Shown: positions 1 to 6,640, numbered from the stretch's first letter. The stretch is 26,005 nt of DNA from Firm-04 sp964392175 (GCA_964392175.1 CAYMOJ010000026.1:1-26005), one strand, 5' to 3'. Made by a program: numbers and translations. The notes: generated by a model from the letters alone, not told the origin.

Positions 1-19
1 ATAAATCGATGCCGGCACT

Positions 20-50
20 AGCCAGAGAAACCTTGTTCTCTGGCTTTTCC
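20..50 (+). terminator. Rho-independent terminator at the window edge
   Basis: A perfect 10-bp stem (20-29 with 36-45) closes a 6-base loop and runs into TTTTCC. It most likely ends a transcript coming from the left of the window, whose gene is not visible in the 19 bases before it. The stem is symmetrical, but the T tract is on the plus strand. Confidence 0.75.
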
Positions 51-79
51 TGTATATGAATTGTTTGAATCGTGATTGA

Positions 80-151
80 TGGGGTATCGCCAAGTGGTAA
101 GGCACCAGACTTTGACTCTGGCATTCGTAGGTTCAAATCCTGCTACCCCAA
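80..151 (+). tRNA. tRNA-Gln (anticodon TTG)
   Basis: The 7-bp acceptor stem TGGGGTA/TACCCCA (80-86 with 144-150) plus discriminator A151 gives a 72-nt tRNA. The anticodon stem CCAGA/TCTGG (105-109 with 117-121) presents the loop CTTTGAC, so the anticodon is TTG at 112-114 (glutamine, CAA and by wobble CAG). The T arm has GGTTCAAATCC. CCA is not encoded. A terminator follows directly. I see no convincing promoter between the upstream terminator and this gene. In this group Gln-tRNA is usually made by GluRS mischarging plus GatCAB; a GluRS gene lies at 15046-16689. Confidence 0.97.
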
Positions 152-158
152 TTGTAGT

Positions 159-192
159 GCAAAGGCTCCCGTAAGGGGGCTTTTGCGTTTTC
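159..192 (+). terminator. Terminator behind tRNA-Gln(TTG)
   Basis: A 12-bp stem with two G-T pairs (159-170 with 175-186) closes a GTAA tetraloop and is followed by GTTTTCG. It sits 7 bases after the tRNA and also forms the leader of the following gene, which may depend on partial read-through since no separate promoter is obvious. Confidence 0.75.
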
Positions 193-227
193 GTGCAGTA
201 TGAAAATTTGAAAAGGAGGTTTCCGTC

Positions 228-881
228 ATGCCATTTGATTTTAAAAAAGCTTACAAGGATCTCTACTTGCCAAAGGCAGTGCCGCAAATCGTCAATGTGC
301 CGAAAGCGAATTATATCGCTGTGCGTGGTAAGGGAGACCCAAACACCGAAAATGGTGAATATCAGCGTGCAATTCGTGTGCTGTATTCGCTTGCATATAC
401 CTTGAAGATGAGCTACAAGACTGATTATCGCATTGATGGGTTTTATGAGTATGTGGTTCCGCCGTTGGAGGGCTTTTGGTGGCAAGAACATTCTGAGAAT
501 ATCAATTATGCCGATAAATCGTCATTTTGTTGGATTTCTGTGATCCGGTTGCCTGATTTCATCCAAAAGCAGGATTTTGATTGGGCAGTGGATACGGCTG
601 AAAAAAAGAAAAAGCTGGATTGCTCATCGGCTGAATTCCTGACGGTCAATGAGGGGCTTTGTGTGCAAATGATGCATCATGGCACATACGACAGTGAGCC
701 ACAAACAATTGCCATCATGAAGGCGTATTTGTCAGAGCATGGCTATGTAAATGACTTTTCAGATGTAAGACTGCATCATGAGATCTATCTCAGTGATCCA
801 CGAAAAGCGTCACCCGATAAATGGAAAACCGTCATTCGTCACCCTATTCGTCGGTTGGAGATATCTTGCGAAACAAAGTGA
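228..881 (+). CDS. GyrI-like small-molecule-binding domain protein
   Basis: The 217-residue product matches the GyrI-like family (COG4832 type) found in many Firmicutes. Characteristic stretches are PQIVNVPKANYIAVRGKGDP near residues 19-38, the Thr-Leu-Lys-Met-Ser-Tyr-Lys segment near 58-64 and the VVPPLEGFWW motif near 76-85. The fold (SOUL/GyrI superfamily) binds small hydrophobic ligands; the physiological role of these stand-alone proteins is not settled. AAGGAGG at 213-219 stands 8 bases before the ATG, so the start is firm. The gene lies between the tRNA-Gln terminator and the end of the RiPP-like operon, with which it converges only 17 bases apart. No DNA-binding N-terminal domain is present, so it is not a MerR/AraC regulator. 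The C-terminal tail (after ...WKTVIRHPIRR) looks slightly longer than usual, which may be a local drift. Confidence 0.88.
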   Translation: MPFDFKKAYKDLYLPKAVPQIVNVPKANYIAVRGKGDPNTENGEYQRAIRVLYSLAYTLKMSYKTDYRIDGFYEYVVPPLEGFWWQEHSENINYADKSSFCWISVIRLPDFIQKQDFDWAVDTAEKKKKLDCSSAEFLTVNEGLCVQMMHHGTYDSEPQTIAIMKAYLSEHGYVNDFSDVRLHHEIYLSDPRKASPDKWKTVIRHPIRRLEISCETK

Positions 882-898
882 TCGGACTGCACCGATTG

Positions 899-2026
899 CT
901 ACAGTCTGTCGGAATCATGTAAAAGAGAGAGTTCTTTTTTTATATATTTCCTGCGGACGGTTATGCCCTTTATCAGACGAAATGTCCAACCGATTGGCAA
1001 CAGAATTCTATGTCGATAAAAGAATGGAAAGTATTGTTTGTAATGTTCCATTGGCGGAAAGATTCTGTGTAAGATGTATCTGAATTTCGACGTACTACCG
1101 GACTGTTCTGCGAGTGCCTGAATCCGATGCGTGATTACGTTACTCATTGTTCCATATGTGCCTGAAAACAGGTAGTATTCAAGCATTTCTCTTTCATCCT
1201 CGGATAGTACTGCAACATCAGGGTTTTCAAATGTTTTTTTGCTAAGTTCTCTGGATCTTTGTTCAAAATCCGTGATTTTGAGTAAATCTGTTTGGCTTTG
1301 AATATATGCCCAATCCAAGGCGTCACCTTTCGCTTTTAAGAATACAAAACAGTCCAAAAGCGAACGCAAACCCGTTCCACCGTGAGAATAATGCTTGTAT
1401 TCATGTGCGGTCATATACACATAAAAATCTTCATTCGTAAGAGAAAATCCATACTTGCTGTTGCCATCGGGCACCATGCGTTTGGTGATCTCGGCATAGT
1501 AATTATAGATCTTCTCCTCTTTCGTTTTTTTAAATAGCGCTGTGTGCATCTCAAAGTTATAAATCGGCTGTTTCATATATGTATCGTGATTCGTTTTGCC
1601 AACGCTTTCCGCGATATATCCACGATTTTTCATGAACACACAAAGCTGTTTTTGATATGTTTTATCGTACAAAATATCATTATCGGACATCTGCCGCATT
1701 CCAATTTTGGGATAAAGCTCTTTTAAGATGATGCCCTTCAACGGCATATACCAGATTTGATTTTGTTCCATAAAATCTAGGATGTCTGCTCGTTCCACAT
1801 CTAGCAGGATATTTTTTCGAATTGCTTTTGCTTTTGCCTCGATGAATTTTTGATCTATGATTCCGGCAGCCTCCAACCCCATACAGACGATTGCTGTCAG
1901 GCTGTGGAACTGACACATCTGAAACAGTTTTTCCAAATTCACATGGGCAATACGTTCTGGATCCGGCTTGATGCCGTTTACTGCACATACCGTGAAATAG
2001 AGCATGGCATAGGCGGTTTCCTTCAT
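899..2026 (-). CDS. Nucleotidyltransferase family protein (NTP_transf_5) of the RiPP-like operon
   Basis: The 375-residue protein has the layout of the NTP_transf_5 family (PF14907): a helical N-terminus, the motif MPLKG near residues 94-98, and RQMSDNDIL near 111-119, where the two aspartates (115, 117) correspond to the metal-binding pair of the polymerase-beta-type active site. A C-terminal region rich in aromatic and basic residues (HRIFPP, RHRILLPIGW) is typical of this family. Homologues occur in lasso peptide clusters of the paeninodin/pseudomycoidin type, where the nucleotidyltransferase acts on the modified peptide; the substrate here is inferred, not shown. The start ATG overlaps the stop of the ABC exporter as ATGA (2023-2026), so translation is coupled. 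It is the last gene of the operon; no clear terminator lies before the convergent gene. Confidence 0.87.
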   Translation of the reverse strand: MKETAYAMLYFTVCAVNGIKPDPERIAHVNLEKLFQMCQFHSLTAIVCMGLEAAGIIDQKFIEAKAKAIRKNILLDVERADILDFMEQNQIWYMPLKGIILKELYPKIGMRQMSDNDILYDKTYQKQLCVFMKNRGYIAESVGKTNHDTYMKQPIYNFEMHTALFKKTKEEKIYNYYAEITKRMVPDGNSKYGFSLTNEDFYVYMTAHEYKHYSHGGTGLRSLLDCFVFLKAKGDALDWAYIQSQTDLLKITDFEQRSRELSKKTFENPDVAVLSEDEREMLEYYLFSGTYGTMSNVITHRIQALAEQSGSTSKFRYILHRIFPPMEHYKQYFPFFYRHRILLPIGWTFRLIKGITVRRKYIKKELSLLHDSDRL

Positions 2027-3717
2027 GTTTTCACCTCAATTGTTGCATTGTGTTTGGTCATTGTAATTATTTTATTGCAGATTTTGAGTGCAGCTGGACG
2101 ATGCGTCACAATGATGACCGTTTTATTGGTGAGTCGCTTTAAATTTTCAAGCAGATTTTTTTCTGTCTGTTCATCCAGCGCACTGGTTGCTTCATCAAGA
2201 AGGAGTATGGGATGATCCGAAAAAATTGCCCTCGCAACGGCGATTCTCTGCATTTGACCTTCCGAAAGACCTGCACCATTTTCGCCCAGGAGCGTATCGA
2301 TTCCGTTTTCAAGCTCCTGTACAAACTCGTCTGCGCAAGCTGTTCTGAGTGCCGATTGGATCGCAGCTTCATTTTGCATATTTGCGCTATCTCCGAACGA
2401 AACAATCTCACGAATCGTACCGCTCATCAAGCCATTTCCCTGTGGAACATAGGCAAAAAGCTTTCGGTAACGGCTTGAAAGGATCTCGCTTTCTGCATTT
2501 TTGCTTGATAGTAGTATTTGACCACTTTCCGGTTGATAAAGGCACAGCAGAAGCTTGAACAGCGTAGATTTTCCGCAGCCTGAATGCCCAGTCAAGGCAA
2601 TAAAATCGCCCTTTTGGATTTGCAGCATCAAATTTTTCAGCACAGCAATTTCATCTGTTTTTTTGTATGAAAAACAGATTTTTTCGAATGCAATTCCTAC
2701 AAAATCCTCGTTGTAGAATTGCTGTATTTTATCGTTTTCCATGATCACATCGGTGTGATCATTTTCAAAATCTTCAATATTGCGCAGACGCTCTGCGCTT
2801 GCTATCATTGCGTAAAATTTGGGCAGATAGCCCGTGATGTTGGCAAATGGTGATTGAATCTGCGAAATAAGGTGTAAAATGGCAGTCAGTGTGCCATATG
2901 AAACCGTACCATTGAGAATTCCGAAGCTGCTATAAGCCAGCCCCAGAAGATACATTCCGTTTATCGCGGTGGAAAACCCAATGTTACACAAATTGGAAAA
3001 CCGATTCTTTTTCATTCGTGCTGATTGATGCGCAAGCATTTTTGCGCACGCCTGTCTTTCCACCTGATATTCAGCTGAAAAGGAGCGTACAATCAGTAAG
3101 CTTTCAAGATGCTCCTGTAGGAAGGTACGGAGCTTTCCGTCCTTTTCCTGAACCTTTTTATGCAGACTTTTTAGGATTTTTCGAAACGCGTATGTCAGAC
3201 AAATCATTGCAACTCCGCCCGGCACAAGAATGATTGCAAATCGTGGCTCTAAAGCAAGGATCATGATCAGCGCACCGAATAGTTTTGCCAGCATTCCCAC
3301 AACATTCGGCAAGATCTCCACTGCGCCATTTGCACATACCACGGTGTCGGAGGTCAGGTGATTCATCCATTCACCTGAATGCACGGCAGTTACGCTAGCA
3401 TAATCTTTTTTGAGAATCTCTGAGAATAATCTGTCTTTCAGTGCGTTTTCAATGGATGAGCGCGACTCTTCCTCCCTCCAGCGGATGAAAGCGCGCAAAA
3501 TGATCTGTGTCACAAGCAATGCCACAAGCGTGATCAGAAAAAAGAAAAGCCTTGCCTGATTTTGCGCTGCCGCGCTGTCAATGATGTTTTGCAGAAGCAT
3601 GGCAAAAATCACACTGCTGATTCCCAGCAATGTTTGCATCAATGTCAGCAAAATAATGTTGATTTTTTGCTTTCCAGCAACCCTTGCAAGCCATTTTATG
3701 GATGATGATCGTTTCAT
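2023..3717 (-). CDS. ABC exporter (fused membrane and ATPase domains) of the RiPP-like operon
   Basis: The 564-residue product is a half-size type IV ABC exporter. The membrane domain covers about residues 15-320, with hydrophobic segments near 20-45, 55-78, 140-158, 160-178, 245-270 and 275-290. The ATPase domain shows Walker A GHSGCGKS at 377-384, a Q-loop region (YVPQG) near 423-427, the signature LSEGQ at 484-488, Walker B ILLLDEA at 504-510 and the H-loop TH at 538-539, all intact. There is no C39 peptidase domain, so leader removal must be done by another protein, plausibly the neighbouring S24/S26 protease. I chose ATG 3717 because it overlaps the protease stop as ATGA; an upstream extension to 3786 lies inside the protease gene and is unlikely. 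Expected role: export of the modified peptide, or self-protection. Confidence 0.9.
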   Translation of the reverse strand: MKRSSSIKWLARVAGKQKINIILLTLMQTLLGISSVIFAMLLQNIIDSAAAQNQARLFFFLITLVALLVTQIILRAFIRWREEESRSSIENALKDRLFSEILKKDYASVTAVHSGEWMNHLTSDTVVCANGAVEILPNVVGMLAKLFGALIMILALEPRFAIILVPGGVAMICLTYAFRKILKSLHKKVQEKDGKLRTFLQEHLESLLIVRSFSAEYQVERQACAKMLAHQSARMKKNRFSNLCNIGFSTAINGMYLLGLAYSSFGILNGTVSYGTLTAILHLISQIQSPFANITGYLPKFYAMIASAERLRNIEDFENDHTDVIMENDKIQQFYNEDFVGIAFEKICFSYKKTDEIAVLKNLMLQIQKGDFIALTGHSGCGKSTLFKLLLCLYQPESGQILLSSKNAESEILSSRYRKLFAYVPQGNGLMSGTIREIVSFGDSANMQNEAAIQSALRTACADEFVQELENGIDTLLGENGAGLSEGQMQRIAVARAIFSDHPILLLDEATSALDEQTEKNLLENLKRLTNKTVIIVTHRPAALKICNKIITMTKHNATIEVKT

Positions 3718-4142
3718 TTCGTTCGCCTTTTCAAGGTGTTTTTTGCCCGTAGTATCAACGCGCGAACAACAAAAAAATCGCACCACAAATGTACATACAG
3801 GCGGTATTTTTTATCTTTGACGGAAACTGTTTTTCCATCGCGGACAATGCCGGTTAAAACACCGATAATATGGTGATCGGTGATGCCGTACTCTTTTCGC
3901 CAACGATTATCACCGCATATAACATAATCATTCTCGCGTACTTTCAGGATTCTATGCAAAACATATTGTCCTGAATCTCTTTTGTACAGCGGAACATCAT
4001 ATTTCTTCAGTCTGCCGTTTACTTTCTCAATGATGAGCAAGTCACGATTTTGTCGAATCATCGGCATCATACTATCGCCAATGTTTGTATATATGAGCTT
4101 GCCTGTGCGTGCAATTTCTTCCTCGAAGGTTGATTTATTCAT
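3714..4142 (-). CDS. S24/S26 signal-peptidase-like protease of the RiPP-like operon
   Basis: The 142-residue protein carries GDSMMP at residues 22-27 (nucleophile Ser24) and VLHRI at 61-65, followed by CGDN at 76-79. This is the box B/D/E pattern of S26 peptidases, with His63 where the bacterial type has Lys, as in the ER-type/SipW branch. There is no N-terminal membrane anchor; a moderately hydrophobic stretch near 116-131 is the only candidate membrane contact, followed by a basic tail. The ATG at 4142 lies inside the last codons of the PqqD-like gene (8-base overlap); a GTG at 4151 is a possible but less likely start. It ends in an ATGA overlap with the exporter. In this operon it is the best candidate for the leader protease, since the exporter has no peptidase domain; that role is inference. 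Confidence 0.82.
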   Translation of the reverse strand: MNKSTFEEEIARTGKLIYTNIGDSMMPMIRQNRDLLIIEKVNGRLKKYDVPLYKRDSGQYVLHRILKVRENDYVICGDNRWRKEYGITDHHIIGVLTGIVRDGKTVSVKDKKYRLYVHLWCDFFVVRALILRAKNTLKRRTK

Positions 4143-4395
4143 CAAGCGCACCGATACTGCGGAGGGTGTCCAGAATTTTCTTCACGTCATTGCAAATGAT
4201 TTCCTTTGGAGCGTCATACTTTTCAAGCATTTTTTCTACGATTTTTGATTCACTTGTTTCCGATTTCAGGCAATTCACGATGAATGATGCAGTTTTGTTA
4301 CTGCGAACAAGTCCGTTGAACGTCGTATTGCCGGTAGAAACAATCATCTGTTCACCGTCTACTTCGTGCGTGATAAATTCGTTTTTCAGTTTCAT
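4135..4395 (-). CDS. PqqD-like RiPP recognition element protein
   Basis: The 86-residue protein has the PqqD fold signature (PF05402): an N-terminal beta-strand region with FNGLVRSNKTASFIVNCL near residues 26-43, then helices containing IVEKMLEKYDAPKEIICNDV and a final helix LDTLRSIGAL. Stand-alone PqqD/B1 proteins bind leader peptides and hand them to modifying enzymes; in lasso systems they read a YxxPxL motif, which is present in the small peptide at 5559-5675. It lies 6 bases after the kinase stop and overlaps the protease start by 8 bases. Family assignment is firm; the bound leader is inferred. Confidence 0.88.
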   Translation of the reverse strand: MKLKNEFITHEVDGEQMIVSTGNTTFNGLVRSNKTASFIVNCLKSETSESKIVEKMLEKYDAPKEIICNDVKKILDTLRSIGALDE

Positions 4396-4401
4396 GGCAA
4401 A

Positions 4402-5133
4402 TCATCCTTTCATTGCATGGTATGCGATTTCCGCTGCTTCCATTTCCATATTGCACCCCAGCTTATATAGGGAAATACTGTTTGCAATTTTGTCCAAAAT
4501 CTCCAATGTTTTCTGCATTTTTAGGGAATCCTGCGGTCGGTGTGTCTGCTGCAAAAGCATGGGAAATGCCGTTGCTCGTTCGACCTTCTCGATATGGTTT
4601 TCGGTTGCTCTTGTTAAAATGCAGATGGCTTTCAGAGGAACGGCTATACGATTGCTCAAGTGATGCTTGCCGTCCCACGGTGTTCCATAGACCACTACGC
4701 TGTTTTCTGCGCATTGAATCAGCGGCTTGTCGTCATTGACCATCACCGCGCGCTCTCCGAGAAACGCTCTCCAAAGGCGCGTGTGCGTTGATTTTCCCGT
4801 ACCGCTTTTGGCTGTGAACAGATAGCCGAACCCATCCACTGCAACCACCGAACCATGAAACAGGATCGTATCATATGCAAGCAGATTTTCCGCTATTTGG
4901 CGATATACTGCCAAGGTTTCCAGATAACTGTCAGAGAAGTGGATCGTGGGGATCCCTTCTTTTTTGTTTTCCATGGCGGATTTTGCGCGTTCGAAATCAA
5001 TATCGCTTTGCGATGTTTTCACACGGAGATCTGCATTGCCATCACAGATATAATCTTTGCAAAGCGTGTGTACTTCGCTATACATCGAAATGATTGCAAT
5101 GTTTTTTCCGCCGATTGTATAGACATTTTTCAT
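4402..5133 (-). CDS. HPr-kinase-like P-loop kinase of the RiPP-like operon
   Basis: The 243-residue protein matches the HprK-like kinases found in RiPP clusters rather than true HPr kinase/phosphorylase, since it lacks the long N-terminal domain. Walker A is AKSGTGKST at 108-116, preceded by LFHGSVVAVD (91-100). VNDDKP (132-137) is the Walker B-like acidic motif, and GTPWDGK (150-156) is the typical PWxGK block. A helical C-terminus ends in YHAMKG. PadeK and PsmK of lasso clusters phosphorylate the precursor on its C-terminal serine; here a Ser/Thr of the peptide encoded at 5559-5675 is the likely but unproven target. No strong ribosome binding site precedes the ATG, and the lipoprotein stop is 9 bases upstream, so coupling to the gene before is likely. 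Confidence 0.88.
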   Translation of the reverse strand: MKNVYTIGGKNIAIISMYSEVHTLCKDYICDGNADLRVKTSQSDIDFERAKSAMENKKEGIPTIHFSDSYLETLAVYRQIAENLLAYDTILFHGSVVAVDGFGYLFTAKSGTGKSTHTRLWRAFLGERAVMVNDDKPLIQCAENSVVVYGTPWDGKHHLSNRIAVPLKAICILTRATENHIEKVERATAFPMLLQQTHRPQDSLKMQKTLEILDKIANSISLYKLGCNMEMEAAEIAYHAMKG

Positions 5134-5142
5134 CGGTACAGA

Positions 5143-5493
5143 TCACTTCGCGGGAACAAACGGCAGTTCGATGACAGAATCACTCGTCGTTGTTGAAATT
5201 GCTTCGGTTTCTGTTTGTGGCGGCTGATTTTCCGTAGTGGCATCGTTCGTATGCACATCAGAAGTCGATTCTTCAGTGCTCATGATCGGAAGCTCCTTCT
5301 GACTCGTAGCATCTGTGGAATGGCTTGTTTCATCTTGTATATTGTTTTGCGTTGTAACGGTAGATTCAGTTTGCGCACTGGTAGTAGTTGTTGTGCTGGT
5401 TTCAGAGTCACCATGGCTTTCCTGATTTGGGTTGCTGCTACATCCTGCAAACAGCATCGCAGATGCAATGCAAACAAAAAGTAATCTCTTCAT
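5143..5493 (-). CDS. Small Thr/Ser-rich lipoprotein within the RiPP-like operon
   Basis: The 116-residue product starts with MKRLLFVCIASAMLFAGC, a lipoprotein signal peptide with lipobox LFAGC (residues 14-18, Cys18 lipidated). The rest is low-complexity, rich in Thr, Ser, Glu and Gln, with no recognisable domain. Two short similar motifs stand out: ELPIM in the middle and VIELPFVPAK at the very C-terminus. The start at 5493 is fixed by AAGGAG at 5499-5504, five bases before the ATG; an upstream extension to 5562 is not needed. It follows the small peptide gene and a strong stem-loop and precedes the kinase by 9 bases. It may be a surface partner or immunity factor of the system, or an unrelated exported protein; I cannot assign a function. 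Similar Thr-rich stretches occur in the glycosidase at 9189-10370. Confidence 0.8.
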   Translation of the reverse strand: MKRLLFVCIASAMLFAGCSSNPNQESHGDSETSTTTTTSAQTESTVTTQNNIQDETSHSTDATSQKELPIMSTEESTSDVHTNDATTENQPPQTETEAISTTTSDSVIELPFVPAK

Positions 5494-5511
5494 AATTGCT
5501 CCTTGTGAATA

Positions 5512-5543
5512 GAAACAGACATCTTTCACAAGATGCCTGTTTC
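5512..5543 (-). promoter_or_regulatory. 14-bp stem-loop with GTGA tetraloop between peptide gene and downstream operon
   Basis: Positions 5512-5525 pair with 5530-5543 without gaps (one G-T pair). Read on the coding strand, the loop is GTGA, a GNRA tetraloop. It is followed by TTCTATTC, not a full T tract. It sits 15 bases after the peptide stop and ahead of the lipoprotein ribosome binding site, a position where RiPP operons often place a partial terminator or RNA processing/stability element so that the precursor is made in excess. The structure is seen; the function is inferred. Confidence 0.75.
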
Positions 5544-5558
5544 CTCGGTTTTGCGTAC

Positions 5559-5675
5559 TCAAATGAGCGGTGTTTCGTTGGGGTCCAGATCAAATATGAC
5601 GGGGCTTGTTGTGATGACATCCTCACACGCAAATTCCACTATTTCCAATTCCGGTGTAGTGTATGCTTCTTTCAT
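5559..5675 (-). CDS. 38-residue candidate RiPP precursor peptide
   Basis: The ORF starts MKEAYTTPELEIVEFACEDV and ends in NETPLI. AAGGAGGTGA at 5681-5690 (coding strand) lies 8 bases before the ATG, one of the best ribosome binding sites in the window, so translation is likely despite the small size. Tyr5, Pro8 and Leu10 form a YxxPxL motif, the element by which lasso-type leaders are recognised by B1/PqqD proteins. The central DVITTSP is followed by an acidic, proline-containing C-terminus with Ser24 and Thr35 as possible phosphorylation sites. There is one Cys (17) and no Gly, so a classical lasso core starting with Gly is not evident. A PqqD-like protein, kinase, protease, exporter and nucleotidyltransferase follow on the same strand. 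It might instead be a member of a widespread short family with another role. Confidence 0.78.
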   Translation of the reverse strand: MKEAYTTPELEIVEFACEDVITTSPVIFDLDPNETPLI

Positions 5676-5703
5676 CTTTATCACCTCCTTTTGTATTTTG
5701 CGT

Positions 5704-5722
5704 GTCTGCTACTTATGCAGAC
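5704..5722. repeat. Inverted repeat in the leader of the peptide operon
   Basis: GTCTGC (5704-5709) pairs with GCAGAC (5717-5722) around a 7-base spacer, in the 85-base gap between the PspA stop and the peptide gene. No T tract follows on either strand, so it is not a standard terminator; it could be an operator or a leader hairpin. I do not find a convincing promoter in this gap. Confidence 0.4.
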
Positions 5723-5760
5723 GGCTAAAAGGCTTTTACAAGATCCTTCTCTACAACATA

Positions 5761-6498
5761 TCAGACGGTAGGAATTTCGGTTGCGGCGTCGGTATCGGTT
5801 GCCAGACCTGCCAGCGGATCGACAGCGGGGGCCATGCCCATTTCAGCCATCAGACGCTCCAACTCAGTATCCACCTTCGCATTGCGCTCAAGTTCCTCAA
5901 AGGTAGCCACTTCTTCGGGCTTGCCGGCACCTGCGATCTCTGCGAATGCGGAAGCCTCTGCTTCCTTACGTTCGATGCGTTCCTCCATTTTTGCCAGCTT
6001 ATCGAAGCCGCTGTTGGTATCAATGCCGCCCAGACTTTGAGCAAGCTCTTTGGTGGTGTCAGCCATCTGAGAACGCGCGATCAGCATTGCCTCACGACTC
6101 TTAGCCTCCTGCATTTTGGCTTTCAACACCTCAACCTGATTGCGGATTGCTTCGGTTTGGTTGGAGATGGTTTCATACATTTCGCGATAATTTGCAACGT
6201 CTTCGTCTGCCTTTACCTTACTTGCCAAAGCTTTCTTTGCAAGCTCGGTATCGCCGGCTTTCAGGGCAGCCTTTGCGCGGCTTTCCCAGCTGGCGGAAAT
6301 AGCACAGGCGTTGCGGTATTGCTTTTCCACCATACGCTCACTGGCGACTGCCTTGCCCAATGCTTGCGTTGATTTGGTCAGCTCCTTCTGCATATCGTTG
6401 ATGATCTGCTTTACGAGCTTTTCGGGATCTTCTGCTTTATCCAGCAGATCGTTGATGTTTGCCTTAAGAATATCACTGATTCTGGAAAAAATGCCCAT
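5761..6498 (-). CDS. PspA/IM30 family membrane stress protein
   Basis: The 245-residue protein has the PspA/IM30/Vipp1 pattern: the amphipathic N-terminal helix MGIFSRISDILKANINDLLD, the conserved DPEKLVKQIINDM (residues 23-35), and long coiled-coil helices through about residue 200. These ESCRT-III-like proteins assemble on the inner face of the cytoplasmic membrane and protect it under envelope stress. The C-terminal tail (about 220-245), rich in Ala, Asp and Thr, is longer than in short homologues. AGGAGGA at 6506-6512 precedes the ATG well. A TTGACA-17-TATAAT promoter lies 65 bases upstream. The peptide operon follows on the same strand with no clear terminator between, so read-through is possible. 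Confidence 0.92.
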   Translation of the reverse strand: MGIFSRISDILKANINDLLDKAEDPEKLVKQIINDMQKELTKSTQALGKAVASERMVEKQYRNACAISASWESRAKAALKAGDTELAKKALASKVKADEDVANYREMYETISNQTEAIRNQVEVLKAKMQEAKSREAMLIARSQMADTTKELAQSLGGIDTNSGFDKLAKMEERIERKEAEASAFAEIAGAGKPEEVATFEELERNAKVDTELERLMAEMGMAPAVDPLAGLATDTDAATEIPTV

Positions 6499-6562
6499 TG
6501 TAGTATCCTCCTAAATATTGTATGATCAAGTGGGAATGGGGCGATGTGCCCCCCTCGTGCTC

Positions 6563-6591
6563 ATTATAACAAATCCTGCGACAATTGTCAA
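6563..6591 (-). promoter_or_regulatory. Consensus sigma-A promoter of the pspA-like gene
   Basis: On the minus strand, TTGACA (6586-6591), a 17-base spacer and TATAAT (6563-6568), both boxes fully consensus, with TGT before the -10 box. The leader of about 55 bases holds a short GC hairpin (6541-6555 region) before the ribosome binding site. A full-consensus promoter suggests strong expression or an as yet unseen repressor. Confidence 0.85.
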
Positions 6592-6640
6592 GAAGAATTT
6601 AGTCAAACCTATAAATCGTCGTGGATATTCTGATGATGTA

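Noticed and set aside
1..19. A possible end of another tRNA (GCCGGCA near 11-17)
   Set aside because: The T-arm bases that should precede it do not fit the TTCRANN loop and C61; the segment is too short to judge.
899..5675. Calling the operon a complete lasso peptide cluster
   Set aside because: No asparagine-synthetase-like cyclase and no transglutaminase-like B2 protease are encoded in the window, and the peptide has no Gly at a plausible core start.
5533..6372. A 279-codon plus-strand open frame opposite the pspA-like gene
   Set aside because: It is antisense to a clear PspA family gene and to the small peptide gene, with composition typical of a shadow frame.
6541..6556. GC-rich hairpin in the pspA leader as a riboswitch
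   Set aside because: Only about 4-5 pairs, with no T tract and no larger structure; not enough to call a regulatory RNA.
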